Shown here: in pieces, positions 16,007-25,090 of the stretch
How positions within the stretch are numbered: position 1 is the first letter of the stretch
Layout of the letters: every line of letters starts with the position of its first letter
Assembly (NCBI GenBank): GCA_039649115.1
Contig: JBBWZQ010000177.1
Span: 1 to 55,165, forward strand
From: DATEJJ01 sp039649115
GTDB lineage: Bacteria > Actinomycetota > Actinomycetes > Mycobacteriales > Micromonosporaceae
Direction of reading: 5' to 3'
DNA length: 55,165 nucleotides
The notes under the pieces: model-generated
Seen by the model: only the letters and a program-made list of their open reading frames with translations
Told to the model about the DNA's origin: nothing
Databases searched by the model: none
Translations under genes and position numbers: made by a program

Positions 16007-16970
16007 CCCGGTAGCCGAGCGGCAGCAGCGCGAGGCCGTACCGCGCGGCGAGCGAGCCCCACAGCCCGCGCGGGGCGAACAGGGTGACCGCGATCGCCAC
16101 CGCACCCAGCAGCACCAGGTACCAGGCGCCGTGCCCGGACAGGGTCTGCTGCAGCCCGAAGAAGATCAGCGCGCCGAGCACCGGCCCCTCGACGGTACCC
16201 AGGCCGCCGATCACGACCATGAACATCATGTACACGCTGTACTGCGCGCCGAAGATGGTGCCCGGCTGCACGTAGAGGTTGTGCGCGAACAGCAGCGCGC
16301 CGACCGCGCCGGTACCCAGCGCGGCGAGCAGGTAGGCCACCCGGCGCACCCGGGCCACCGCGACCCCGGCGCCGGCCGCCGCCACCGGATCGGCGTGCAC
16401 CGCCCGCGCGTCCAGCCCGAACCGGCTGCGCATCAGCAGGCCCAGGCCGGCCACGCAGACCACCATCAGGCCCAGCGCCCACCAGTACACGAGCGCCTGG
16501 CGCAGCACGGCCGGGTACCCGGCCACGCCGGGCAGGCTGACTCCGGTGTTGCCGCCGACCCTCGGCGAGACGGTGGCGACCAGGTGCAGCACCTCGGCCA
16601 CCACCCAGGTCGCCACGGCGAAGTAGCCCGCCGTCAGCCGCAGCACCAGCACGGAGACCGGCAGCGAGAGCAGCGCGCTGGTGACCGCGGCCAGCACGAT
16701 GCCCAGGAACGGATCCACGCCCGCGGCGGCGAACAGGTACAGCGCGTACGCGCCCGCGCCCAGGTAGGCCTGCTGGCCGAAGGAGGTCAGCCCGGCGAAG
16801 CCGGCCAGCAGGTTCCACAGGCTGGCCAGCGCGACGAAGCAGAACAGGTCCACAAGGGACTGCTCGGCGCGGGCCGCCAGGTAGGGCACTGCCGCCAGCG
16901 CGAGGACGAGGACGCCACTTGCCACTGTGGACACCGACGCGGTGCGGCTCCAGCGCACGACGCCGGCCAT
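15930..16970 (-). CDS. livM: Branched-chain amino acid/amide ABC importer permease (LivM type)
   Basis: The 346-residue inner-membrane permease has eight or more hydrophobic segments. LivM hallmarks are NLLAGFAGLTSFGQQAYLGAGAYAL, the LGLLMRSRFG loop and a late VIGGLGTVEGPVLGA with FAPRGLWG. It ends in an arginine/glycine-rich tail. ATG 16970 overlaps the livH stop (TGATG). The tail overlaps the convergent small gene by 77 bp. It forms the heterodimeric channel with LivH. The substrate could be an amino acid, urea or short amide. Confidence 0.9.
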   Translation of the reverse strand: MAGVVRWSRTASVSTVASGVLVLALAAVPYLAARAEQSLVDLFCFVALASLWNLLAGFAGLTSFGQQAYLGAGAYALYLFAAAGVDPFLGIVLAAVTSALLSLPVSVLVLRLTAGYFAVATWVVAEVLHLVATVSPRVGGNTGVSLPGVAGYPAVLRQALVYWWALGLMVVCVAGLGLLMRSRFGLDARAVHADPVAAAGAGVAVARVRRVAYLLAALGTGAVGALLFAHNLYVQPGTIFGAQYSVYMMFMVVIGGLGTVEGPVLGALIFFGLQQTLSGHGAWYLVLLGAVAIAVTLFAPRGLWGSLAARYGLALLPLGYRVTPGDPDQLAAARSGWGRTGRRTAG

Positions 16971-17842
16971 CAGACGGTCACCTGTGCCGAGGCGAACAGC
17001 CCCTGCGGCCGCACCGCCAGTACGAGCAGGAACAGCAGGTGCACGCCGAGCACCGCGTACTGCGCGTTCCACTGGCCGACCAGCTGCTGGGTCATGCCCA
17101 GGGCCACGCCGCCGGCGAGCGTGCCCCACAGCGAGCCGAGCCCGCCGATGACGACCGCCTCGAACGCGAACACCAGCGTGATGCCGCCGGCCTGCGGGTC
17201 GAAGCCGGAGATGAGACCGAGGAAGACCCCGGCCAGCGCCGCGGTCGCCACGGCGATGCCGGCCACGGAGGCGAACACCGGGCGCACCCGCACCCCGACC
17301 AGGCGCGCGGTGTCCAGGTCGTCGGAGGTGGCCCGCACCGCCCGTCCCCAGCCGGTGTGGGACAGCAGCAGTTGCAGCCCGCCGAGGACCGCGAGCGCGG
17401 TCAGCAGGCCGGCGATCCGCAGCCAGGACAGCGTGATCTGGGAAGTGACCGGGATGCTGGCCACCGACAGCGCGCCGCCGTCCAGCGAGCGCGTGTTGGC
17501 CGACGCGCCGACGAGCAGCAGGTTCTCGATGACGACGGACAGGCCGAAGGTCACCAGCACCGGCGCCAGCACGCCGCCGCGCAGCGCCCGCGCGAGCACC
17601 AGGACCTGCAGGGCCACGCCGGCCGCGAAGGCGACCGGCAGCAGCAGCGGCAGCGTGTACCAGGCGGGCACGTGCAGCGCGGTGGACAGCAGCAGGGCCA
17701 GGTAGGCGCCGCAGACGGCGAAGTCGCCGTGCGCGATGTTCACCAGCCGCATCACGCCGAACGTGAGCGACAGTCCACACGCGACGAGCGCGTACTCGCC
17801 GCCCAGCAGGATCCCCTGCAGCGCCGCGTTGAGCCAGTTCAT
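16970..17842 (-). CDS. livH: Branched-chain amino acid/amide ABC importer permease (LivH type)
   Basis: A 290-residue permease starting MNWLNAALQGILLGGEYALVACGLSLTFGVMRLVNIAHGDF, whose GLSLTFGVMRLVNIAHG segment is the LivH signature (quoted here as the family marker). The late EAVVIGGLGSLWGTLAGG loop is the presumed ATPase contact. About eight membrane segments are visible. ATG 17842 overlaps the livF stop by four bases. The partner permease gene follows with a TGATG overlap. Confidence 0.92.
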   Translation of the reverse strand: MNWLNAALQGILLGGEYALVACGLSLTFGVMRLVNIAHGDFAVCGAYLALLLSTALHVPAWYTLPLLLPVAFAAGVALQVLVLARALRGGVLAPVLVTFGLSVVIENLLLVGASANTRSLDGGALSVASIPVTSQITLSWLRIAGLLTALAVLGGLQLLLSHTGWGRAVRATSDDLDTARLVGVRVRPVFASVAGIAVATAALAGVFLGLISGFDPQAGGITLVFAFEAVVIGGLGSLWGTLAGGVALGMTQQLVGQWNAQYAVLGVHLLFLLVLAVRPQGLFASAQVTV

Positions 17843-18546
17843 GCCGGACCCTGGCCGAAGTAGGCGGCGACGAGGTCGGACCGGTCGGCCGCCGCCGCGC
17901 CGGAGCGCAGCGCGACCCGGCCGGAAAGCAGGCAGACCACCTCGTCGCAGGCGGCGAGCGCGCGGTCCAGGTCCTGTTCGACGACCACCAGCGTGGTACC
18001 GGCGGCGCGCAGCTCGGCGAGCGTGTCGTACAGACCGTCCACGATGGCCGGTGCCAGCCCCAGCGACACCTCGTCGAGCAGCAGCAGCCGCGGCCCGGAG
18101 GCCAGTGCCCGGGCGATGGCCACCGCCTGCTGCTCGCCGCCGGACAGCAGCCCGGCGCGCCGGTGGCGGCACCGCGCGATGAGCGGGAACACCTCGTAGA
18201 CGCGGGCCAGCGGCCACCCGTCCCCGGTGGCGGCGGCCGCACCGACCTTGATGTTCTCCTCGGCGGTCAGGCTCGGGAACAGCCGGCGGCCCTCGGGAAC
18301 CAGCGCTATCCCGGCCCTGATGCGCCGGTGCGGCGGCGCCGTGGTGATGTCGGCGCCCCGCAGGCGGATGCGGCCGGCCGCCGGCGTCGCCGCGCCGGCG
18401 ATGGTGCGCAGCAGCGTGGTCTTGCCCGCACCGTTCGCGCCGACCAGGGCGAGCGCCTGACCCTCCGCAATGGACAGTGAGACCTCGAACAGCGCCTGGA
18501 AGTCCCCGTACCGCACGTCCACCGACTCGACGTCCAGCAGGCTCAT
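17839..18546 (-). CDS. livF: ABC importer ATP-binding protein (LivF type)
   Basis: The 235-residue ATPase has Walker A GANGAGKTT, signature LLSGGEQQ, Walker B LLLLDEVSLGLAP and switch region VVEQD. LGLAPAIV and the short length are typical of LivF. ATG 18546 overlaps the livG stop (ATGA). It pairs with LivG to drive the LivH/LivM channel. A longer open frame upstream is rejected because it reads into livG. Confidence 0.92.
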   Translation of the reverse strand: MSLLDVESVDVRYGDFQALFEVSLSIAEGQALALVGANGAGKTTLLRTIAGAATPAAGRIRLRGADITTAPPHRRIRAGIALVPEGRRLFPSLTAEENIKVGAAAATGDGWPLARVYEVFPLIARCRHRRAGLLSGGEQQAVAIARALASGPRLLLLDEVSLGLAPAIVDGLYDTLAELRAAGTTLVVVEQDLDRALAACDEVVCLLSGRVALRSGAAAADRSDLVAAYFGQGPA

Positions 18547-19277
18547 ATGACCACGCTCCGGCCCATGTAGGCCGCGCGCACCAGCTGGCTGCCCAGCACC
18601 TGCGCGGGTGGGCCGTCGGCCAGGACCCTCCCGTCGGCCAGGCAGACCAGTCTGGTGGCCACCTGGGTGAGCGCCCGGATGACATGCTCGACCCAGACGA
18701 TCGTGGTACCCCCGGCGCACAGCGCCCGGACGGTGTCGACGAGCTGTGCCGTCTCCGCGTCGGTCAGCCCGCCGGCGACCTCGTCCAGCAGCAGCACCCG
18801 GGGTACCGTCGCCAGCGCCCGGGCCAGCTCCAGGCGCTTGCGGTCCAGCAGCCGCAGGCTCGCCGAGCGGCGGTCGGCGTGCTCGACCAGGCCGGTGCGG
18901 CGCAGCGCCCGCAGCGCCTCGTCGTGCGCCTCCCGGCCCCGCCGCCCGCCGCCGCGCACCGCCGCCAGCAGCGCCGTCTCGAACACGGTGAGGTCGCCCA
19001 TGGGCCGGGGCACCTGGAAGGTGCGGGCCAGGCCGAGCCGGCAGCGCCGGGTGGGCGAGGCGCGGCTGATGTCCGTACCCTCCAGGAAGACCCGGCCCCG
19101 GTCCGGACGCCGCGCGCCGGCCGCGATGTCCAGCAGGGTCGTCTTGCCCGCGCCGTTGGGGCCCACCACGCCGACGGCCTCGCCGGCGCCGACCTCGACG
19201 GACACGTCGTCCAGCACGGTGACCGCGCCGTACCGCTTGCCGAGCCCCCGGATGGCCAAGGCCGGGGTGTCGGTCAC
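18543..19277 (-). CDS. livG: ABC importer ATP-binding protein (LivG type)
   Basis: The 244-residue ATPase has Walker A GPNGAGKTT, LARTFQVPRPMGDLTVFE (the LivG Q-loop region), Walker B VLLLDEVAGGLTDAE and VEH switch. The signature is degenerate (LRLLDRKRLELARAL rather than LSGGQ), so the LSGGQ-bearing partner LivF may supply the functional site. GTG 19277 overlaps the binding-protein stop (GTGA). Confidence 0.9.
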   Translation of the reverse strand: MTDTPALAIRGLGKRYGAVTVLDDVSVEVGAGEAVGVVGPNGAGKTTLLDIAAGARRPDRGRVFLEGTDISRASPTRRCRLGLARTFQVPRPMGDLTVFETALLAAVRGGGRRGREAHDEALRALRRTGLVEHADRRSASLRLLDRKRLELARALATVPRVLLLDEVAGGLTDAETAQLVDTVRALCAGGTTIVWVEHVIRALTQVATRLVCLADGRVLADGPPAQVLGSQLVRAAYMGRSVVI

Positions 19278-20566
19278 CGCAGGAGTTTCAGGTCGCTCTG
19301 CACCGGGATGCTCGGGTCCGCGCTGTTGTCCACGACCACCAGGTCGAACTTGCCGCCAGTGCCCAGTCGCCATTGCCCGATGATGTCCGGTGCCAGCGCG
19401 ACGTTCGGCACCGGCCCCGCCGTGAAGTCGTAGCGGCCGGTGATCGCCTGGCCCTTGAGCTTGCCGATGGCCGCCGCCACGGCCTTGCGGTCCTTCGGCG
19501 CGCCGGAGGCCTTCAGCGCGGCCACCGCGATCTCGAAGATGGCGTGGTTGAACCCCATCGGCTGGGTCCACTGCTTGCCGGTCTTCTGCTGGTACGCGTC
19601 GGCGAAGTGCTGCGCGGTGGTGCCGTCGAGGGACGACTGGAACGGCACCGCGGGGTGCCACCACGCGGGCGCCACGAGGTTGTCGGCCAGCGGCCCGAGC
19701 GCCTCGGCGACGCTCGGGAACAGCAGCGCCTTGGCGACCGTGACCAGGCGGGGCTGGAACCGGTTCTGGCCGGCCTGCCGCCAGAACGTGATGAAGTCCG
19801 GCGGGATCGGGGTGGCCTGCAGGATGTCCACGCCGCCCGACCTGAAGGACGAGATGATGGACGTGAAGTCCTGCGCACCGTCCTGGTACGCGCCGGAGTC
19901 GACCAGCTTCCACTTCAGGTTCTGCACCGCCGGGGACACGTACTTGCGGTAGCTCTCCCCGTCCACGTCGTTGGGCCACAGCGCGCCCACCACGTGGCTG
20001 CCCCCCGGTACCCGCTGCCACAGCTTCGCGAAGACCTGCGCCTCACTCTCGGTACCGATGAAGTACAGGTACGTGTAGCTGAAGTTCCTGGTCGCGCTGC
20101 CGCCGCGCGGGTAGAACCAGATCTCCCAGGGGCAGATCGTGGCCACGCACGGCACCTGCGCCGCCTCGCACTGGTCGGAGACCGGGTTGGTGGTGTCCGG
20201 GGTCGACGTGGCGAGGATGATGTCGACCTGTGCCTGGTTGATCAGCTCACCGGCCACCTGGGCCGCCCGGGCACTGCTGGACTGGCTGTCCCGCTCCAGG
20301 ATCTCGACCGTCCAGGTCTTGCCGCCGACCGTGATGCCCTTGGCCAGCGCCTGGCGGACCACCCCGAGAACGTAGTCGTTCGACTCGCCGAATACCGCGA
20401 GCTGGCCGGTCTTCGGGCTGATGTACCCGATCTTGATGGTCTGCCCGCCGCCGCCGGAGGTGTTCTGCAGGCCCTTGCTGCACCCGGCGGTGAGCCCGGA
20501 GGTGGCCAGGCCGGCGGCGGCGCCGAGCACCGCGCGGCGGGTCACCGCGGTTCTACCCGTACCCAT
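19274..20566 (-). CDS. ABC importer substrate-binding lipoprotein (Leu/Ile/Val/amide type)
   Basis: This 430-residue protein of the Peripla_BP_6 type starts with a twin-arginine-like signal (TRRAVLGAAAG) and a lipobox (LTAGC), so it is probably a Tat-exported lipoprotein. The fold-typical TIKIGYISPKTGQLAVFGES opens the mature domain. Several cysteines and tryptophans (PCVATICPWEIWF) mark the ligand cleft. ATG 20566 is used; GTG 20575 is an alternative and may start a leaderless message, since no Shine-Dalgarno precedes either. It heads the five-gene importer operon. Confidence 0.88.
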   Translation of the reverse strand: MGTGRTAVTRRAVLGAAAGLATSGLTAGCSKGLQNTSGGGGQTIKIGYISPKTGQLAVFGESNDYVLGVVRQALAKGITVGGKTWTVEILERDSQSSSARAAQVAGELINQAQVDIILATSTPDTTNPVSDQCEAAQVPCVATICPWEIWFYPRGGSATRNFSYTYLYFIGTESEAQVFAKLWQRVPGGSHVVGALWPNDVDGESYRKYVSPAVQNLKWKLVDSGAYQDGAQDFTSIISSFRSGGVDILQATPIPPDFITFWRQAGQNRFQPRLVTVAKALLFPSVAEALGPLADNLVAPAWWHPAVPFQSSLDGTTAQHFADAYQQKTGKQWTQPMGFNHAIFEIAVAALKASGAPKDRKAVAAAIGKLKGQAITGRYDFTAGPVPNVALAPDIIGQWRLGTGGKFDLVVVDNSADPSIPVQSDLKLLR

Positions 20567-20645
20567 GGACGTCACGCCCGCATTGTGGTCCGGCGCTCCC
20601 CGGTCGGGTCTTGAACGAGCACGCACACCGCTTGACCGTGCGCGC

Positions 20646-21641
20646 ATGCCGCAGCAAGCTGTGATGATGTCGGATGCGGTACGCACGGCCGACCTGCCCG
20701 AGCGGGAGCGGTTCGACTTCTGGCGCCAGGTGGTCTGCGAGACCTTCGTGCCGCTGGACGCCTACCGGCAGGGCACCGGGGCGTTCCGCGGCGAGTTGCG
20801 CGGCGCCAGCCTGGGCGCGCTGCGCCTCTACCAGGTCGACGCGGACAGCCACCTGGTGCGCCGCACGCCGCGGCTGATCGCCCGCACCGAGGGCGAGTTC
20901 TTCAAGCTGGGCCTGCAGTTGCGCGGCGGCAGCGTGCTCATCCAGGACGGCCGGGAGGCCACCCTGCGGGACGGCGACTTCGCCCTCTACGACACCACGC
21001 GGCCCTACACGTTCGCCTTCGACGACCCGTGCCACCTGCTCGTGCTGATCTTCCCGCGCGCGCTGCTCGGGCTGCCCGCCGAGCACGTGGCCCGGCTGAC
21101 CGCGACCAGGTTCTCCGGCCGGCAGGGGCTGGGCGCGCTGATCAGCTCGTTCCTCGCGCAGGCGGCGCGGGTGCTGTCCGACGTCGACGCGCGCGACAAC
21201 GCGCGCCTCGCGACCAACGTGCTCGACCTGCTCACCACGGGGCTCGCCGGCGCGCTGGACGCCCGGCCGGCCAGCCCGGACCAGGCGCGCCGGGCGCTGT
21301 TCACCCGCACCGTCTCGTTCATCGAGGCGCACCTGGGCGACCCGTGGCTGTCGCCGGTCCAGGTGGCCGACGCGATGCACGTCTCCACCCGGTACCTGCA
21401 CAAGCTCTTCCACAGCGAGGGCACCACGGTGTCGGCGTGGATCCGCCTGCGCCGGCTGGAGGCGTGCAGCCACGACCTGCGCGACCCGATGCTGGCCGGC
21501 CGCCCGGTCAGCGCGATCGCGGCGCGCTGGGGCCTGCCGGACGCGGCCCACTTCAGCCGCCTGTTCCGGGCCGCCTTCGGCGCCAGCCCGCGGGACTACC
21601 GGATGGCCCACTGCGCGGTCACTCCTCCAGCGCCTCGTTGA
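20646..21641 (+). CDS. AraC-family transcriptional regulator (AraC-binding-like domain)
   Basis: A 331-residue protein with an N-terminal AraC-binding-like sensor (FDFWRQVVCETFVPLD, DGDFALYDTTRPYTF) and a C-terminal double helix-turn-helix (PVQVADAMHVSTRYLHKLF; PVSAIAARWGLPDAAHFSRLFR). ATG 20646 is used; ATG 20664 or 20667 are possible because no Shine-Dalgarno is clear. It diverges from the ABC importer operon across 79 bp and is the likely regulator of it. Its 3' end overlaps the convergent response-regulator gene by 23 bp. Confidence 0.85.
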   Translation: MPQQAVMMSDAVRTADLPERERFDFWRQVVCETFVPLDAYRQGTGAFRGELRGASLGALRLYQVDADSHLVRRTPRLIARTEGEFFKLGLQLRGGSVLIQDGREATLRDGDFALYDTTRPYTFAFDDPCHLLVLIFPRALLGLPAEHVARLTATRFSGRQGLGALISSFLAQAARVLSDVDARDNARLATNVLDLLTTGLAGALDARPASPDQARRALFTRTVSFIEAHLGDPWLSPVQVADAMHVSTRYLHKLFHSEGTTVSAWIRLRRLEACSHDLRDPMLAGRPVSAIAARWGLPDAAHFSRLFRAAFGASPRDYRMAHCAVTPPAPR

Positions 21642-22275
21642 GCGGGACCAGCCCCTGCTGGAGTCCGAAGATGGCCGCCTGGGTGCGGTCGGCGAGCCGC
21701 AGCTTGGCCAGGATGCTGGAGACGTGCGCCTTGACCGTCTCCTCGCTGATCGCGAGCGTCCGGGCGATCTCCCGGTTGGAGCGCCCGCGCGCGAGCACCG
21801 CGAGGACCTCCACCTCGCGCGGGGACAGCTGGTGCAGCGGCCCGCGCGGCGGCCCGACCTCGCGCACCTCGCGGACCAGCCGCGCGGCCAGCCGCGGTTC
21901 GAGCACGCTCTCGCCCCGCGCCGCGGCCCGTACCGTCGCCACGACCTGGTCCACCCCGGCGGTCTTCGGCAGGTACGCCAGCGCGCCGGCGCGCACCGCG
22001 GCCAGCAGGTGCTCGTCGGCGGTGGACGAGGTGAGCATGAGCACCTCGGTGGCCGGCCGGTCCCGCTTGATCTGCGCCAGCACGTCCAGCCCGCTGTCCC
22101 CCGGCATGAACAGGTCCAGCAGCACCACGGTCGGCTCCAGGGCATGTACCGCCCGCACCGCGCTGGCCCCGTCCGGGCACTCGGCCACCACCTCGATGCC
22201 GTCCTCCTGCTCCAGCAGGAAGCGCAGCCCCTGGCGGACCACCTTGTGGTCGTCGACGATGAGCACCCGGATCAT
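21619..22275 (-). CDS. NarL/FixJ-type response regulator
   Basis: The 218-residue regulator has a receiver domain with the acidic pocket D8-D9, phosphoacceptor D54 (VVLLDLFMPG) and K103 region (YLPKTAG). Its C-terminal LuxR-type helix-turn-helix contains LSPREVEVLAVLARGRSNRE and ISEETVKAHVSSILAKL. ATG 22275 overlaps the histidine-kinase stop (ATGA), so the pair is coupled. It is the last gene of the six-gene export/two-component operon and probably controls that operon. Confidence 0.93.
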   Translation of the reverse strand: MIRVLIVDDHKVVRQGLRFLLEQEDGIEVVAECPDGASAVRAVHALEPTVVLLDLFMPGDSGLDVLAQIKRDRPATEVLMLTSSTADEHLLAAVRAGALAYLPKTAGVDQVVATVRAAARGESVLEPRLAARLVREVREVGPPRGPLHQLSPREVEVLAVLARGRSNREIARTLAISEETVKAHVSSILAKLRLADRTQAAIFGLQQGLVPLNEALEE

Positions 22276-23888
22276 GACGGCCGGGCCGGCGGCAGCAGGA
22301 TTTTCACGGTTGTCCCCCGTCCCGGCGCCGCGTCCAGCTCGAACTCGCCGCCCAGCTCCGCGACCCGCTCGCGCATCAGCTCCAGGCCCATGCCGTGCCG
22401 CCGCGCGGCCCGGGCCGGGTCGAAGCCCGCGCCGTCGTCGGTGACCGTCACCGCCACCCGGTCCCCCGCGCGGTGCACCCGCAGCGCGATGCGCCCCGGC
22501 CGGGCGTGCTTGACCGCGTTGGCCAGCGCCTCCTGCACGACGCGCAGCACCGCCGGCTCGGCGGCCGGGTCCAGCTCGACCGGTTCGAGGTCGGCGTCGA
22601 CGGCGACGCCGACCCGGTCGCGGTAGGCCCGGCACAGCTCGTCGAGGGCCGGGACGAGCCGGGCGTCCTTCAACGCGACCGGGCGCAGCTCCAGCAGCAG
22701 TGCCTGCATCTCGTGCATGGTCCCACTGGCGGTGTGCTCCATCGCCTCGACGCGCGGGTACAGCGGGGAGTCGGCGGGCAGCGCCCGGCGCAGGCCGCCG
22801 GCCAGCAGGCGCAGCGAGAACAGGTCCTGCGAGATGGAGTCGTGCAGCTCGCGGGCGATCCGGGCGCGCTCGCTGGCGCCGGCCAGCTGCCGCTCGGCCG
22901 CCATGGCGTCGGCCAGCCGCGCGGCCATCCGGTTGAAGTTGGTCTCCAGCTGGGCGACCTCGTCGGCGCCGGAGACCGGCACCCGGCGCTGGTAGTCCCC
23001 GTCGGCCACGGCGACCGTGCTGGCCGCGAGGTGCCGCAGCCGGCCGATGAGCCGCCGGGTGGAGAACAGCCCGAACACCGCGCCGACGGGCAGCGCGGCG
23101 AGCAGGACCACCAGCCCGACGGCCAGCTGCGCGGAGAGGTTCTCCCAGAGGGACGGGCCGCTGGTCGCACCGGTCCGCTGGGGGAGCTTGGCCGTCGCCG
23201 GCACCTGCACGTACACCAGGCCGACGGGTTCGAGTGCGAGGGCCTTGTCGACGGCCTTCAGCTTCGACCCGTCCGCGAGCACGAAGACGGGCACCACGGC
23301 CCAGAGCACGTCCCCGTCGGCGAGCCTCGCCTCTCCGCTGGTGCCCTTCCGGTACTGGCGGATCTTGGTGAACACGTCGGCCGGCAGCAGGCCGTTCGTG
23401 CTCCGCCCGCCGACCGGGTACCGGGCGGGGTAGGAGGAGGCCACGATCTCCCCGTTCGGGTCGAGCAGCAGGGCCAGCGACATCGGCGCGCTGTCGTCCT
23501 GAGCGGTCGTCACGTACGGGATGACCACGCCGGAACCGTCCGCGGCGGCCCGGGCCTGCCCCGGAGCCATCCGCACCGCGGGATCGCCGAGCCGCAACGA
23601 TCCGGAGCCGGGCAGCTGGCCCCGCACCATCGCCTGCGCCGCCAGCCCGGCGTAGTCCTGCGCGGTCAACTGCAGCAGCAGGGTGCGGTCGCCCTGCCTG
23701 GCGCCGGAGAGCAGGCCGGGGACCACGAGCAGCAGGACCACGACCTCCAGCACGGCGACCGCCGCGGCCGTCACCAGGACGTACGAGCCGGCCATCTTGG
23801 CCCGTAGCCCCCACCGCCTGCGCATCCACCTCACCCGTTCGCCGTTTCCGCCATCCTCCGCCGTCGCGGGTCCACCGCGAAACATCAC
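22272..23888 (-). CDS. NarX-type sensor histidine kinase
   Basis: This 538-residue kinase has two membrane segments (about 35-60 and 253-275) enclosing an extracytoplasmic sensor of about 190 residues. A HAMP linker (276-330) follows, then HisKA_3 with the phosphoacceptor H349 in RIARELHDSISQDL and an ATPase domain with DDGAGFDP and GMGLELMRERV. GTG 23888 forms a GTGA overlap with the upstream permease stop; ATG 23885 is the next codon. The ligand is unknown; linkage to a MacAB-like pump suggests an envelope stress or peptide/antibiotic signal. Confidence 0.93.
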   Translation of the reverse strand: MMFRGGPATAEDGGNGERVRWMRRRWGLRAKMAGSYVLVTAAAVAVLEVVVLLLVVPGLLSGARQGDRTLLLQLTAQDYAGLAAQAMVRGQLPGSGSLRLGDPAVRMAPGQARAAADGSGVVIPYVTTAQDDSAPMSLALLLDPNGEIVASSYPARYPVGGRSTNGLLPADVFTKIRQYRKGTSGEARLADGDVLWAVVPVFVLADGSKLKAVDKALALEPVGLVYVQVPATAKLPQRTGATSGPSLWENLSAQLAVGLVVLLAALPVGAVFGLFSTRRLIGRLRHLAASTVAVADGDYQRRVPVSGADEVAQLETNFNRMAARLADAMAAERQLAGASERARIARELHDSISQDLFSLRLLAGGLRRALPADSPLYPRVEAMEHTASGTMHEMQALLLELRPVALKDARLVPALDELCRAYRDRVGVAVDADLEPVELDPAAEPAVLRVVQEALANAVKHARPGRIALRVHRAGDRVAVTVTDDGAGFDPARAARRHGMGLELMRERVAELGGEFELDAAPGRGTTVKILLPPARPS

Positions 23889-25090
23889 GCGCTGCGCAGC
23901 GCGTCGGTCGGGGCGAGACGGGCCGCGCGCATGGCCGGGTACAGGCCGGCCACCGCGCCGATGGCGATCGCCGCGACCAGGCCGGCGCCCACCGCGACCG
24001 GCGGGATCAGCGGCTGCCAGCCGCGCTGGTGGGCCAGGGCACGCGTGATGCCGGCGCCGGCCAGCACCCCGGCTGCGCCGCCCAGGGCACCGAGCAGCAC
24101 CGACTCGATGAGGAACTGGACGGCGACGTGTGCCCGGGTGGCCCCCAGCGCCCGGCGCAGCCCGATCTCGCCGCGGCGCTCCAGCACGGAGATCACCATG
24201 ACGTTGGCGATGCCGATGCCGCCGACGAACAGCGCCACCGCGCCCAGCCCGAGGAACAGGGCGGTACCGGCGTCGGCCGCGGCCAGCCGGGCGGTGAGCG
24301 CCGCCGCGGGCTGGCTGACCGCGACGTCCTCCGGGTTCTGCGGGTTGGCGGCGCGGGCGAGCAGGCCCCGCACCTGGGCGGTGCGCTCGGTCTGTGCCCG
24401 GACGTAGATGCGGGTGGGGTGGCCGTCGTAGCCGAACTGGTCGGTGGCGGCCGGCAGCCCGATCAGGACGGAGTTGTCGATCTCCACCGCCAGCTCGACC
24501 GGCCGGAGGATGCCGACCACGGCGTACCGGTGGTCGCCGACCGCGATCAGCGGGCCGCCGGTCACGTCCGCGATGCCGAGCGCCTCGGCGGCGGCGTGCC
24601 CGAGGACCGCGGCCGGGTAGCGGGCGGTGGCGTCGTTGAGGAAGGCGCCGTGCGCGACCGTGCCGTCCACAGTGGACAAGAGGGTGGTACCGGTCGCGCG
24701 CACCGCGATGCCACCGGTCTGGCCCACCGGGATGCGGTCGGACCGGTACGCCGCCACGCCGTTCAGTTCGGCGGTTGCCGTGCTCCCCGTGACGCCCCCG
24801 GTGCGGGAGATCGTCGCCTCCGCCGTACCGGGCAGCGCGATCTCGTCCCCGGCCAGGCTACGACCGTTGACGACGGTGAGCAGGTTGGTGCCCAGCCGGT
24901 CGATCCGGGCGAGCAGGTCGGCCTGGCTGGAGCGGGTGATGCCGAGCACCGCGACGACGGCCGCGATGCCGATGGCCACGCCGAGCATCGACAGCACGGC
25001 GCGCACCCGCCGGCTGCGCAGCCCGACGGTGCCGACCGGGAGCAGGTCGCCGGCGCGCAGCCGGGACCGGGGCGGCGGGACCTGCGTCAT
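23885..25090 (-). CDS. MacB/FtsX-like ABC permease
   Basis: A 401-residue permease with one N-terminal membrane segment (RAVLSMLGVAIGIAAVVAV), a large extracytoplasmic domain of about 220 residues and three C-terminal segments. ERRGEIGLRRALGATRAH before the third segment is the classic coupling motif of MacB/FtsX proteins. The ATPase is encoded by the preceding gene with a four-base overlap. It would act mechanically on an envelope substrate with the MacA-like protein rather than as a classical importer. Confidence 0.92.
   Translation of the reverse strand: MTQVPPPRSRLRAGDLLPVGTVGLRSRRVRAVLSMLGVAIGIAAVVAVLGITRSSQADLLARIDRLGTNLLTVVNGRSLAGDEIALPGTAEATISRTGGVTGSTATAELNGVAAYRSDRIPVGQTGGIAVRATGTTLLSTVDGTVAHGAFLNDATARYPAAVLGHAAAEALGIADVTGGPLIAVGDHRYAVVGILRPVELAVEIDNSVLIGLPAATDQFGYDGHPTRIYVRAQTERTAQVRGLLARAANPQNPEDVAVSQPAAALTARLAAADAGTALFLGLGAVALFVGGIGIANVMVISVLERRGEIGLRRALGATRAHVAVQFLIESVLLGALGGAAGVLAGAGITRALAHQRGWQPLIPPVAVGAGLVAAIAIGAVAGLYPAMRAARLAPTDALRSA

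Noticed and set aside
20633..20638. TTGACC as -35 of the AraC-type regulator
   Set aside because: No acceptable -10 is found at 16-18 bp spacing.
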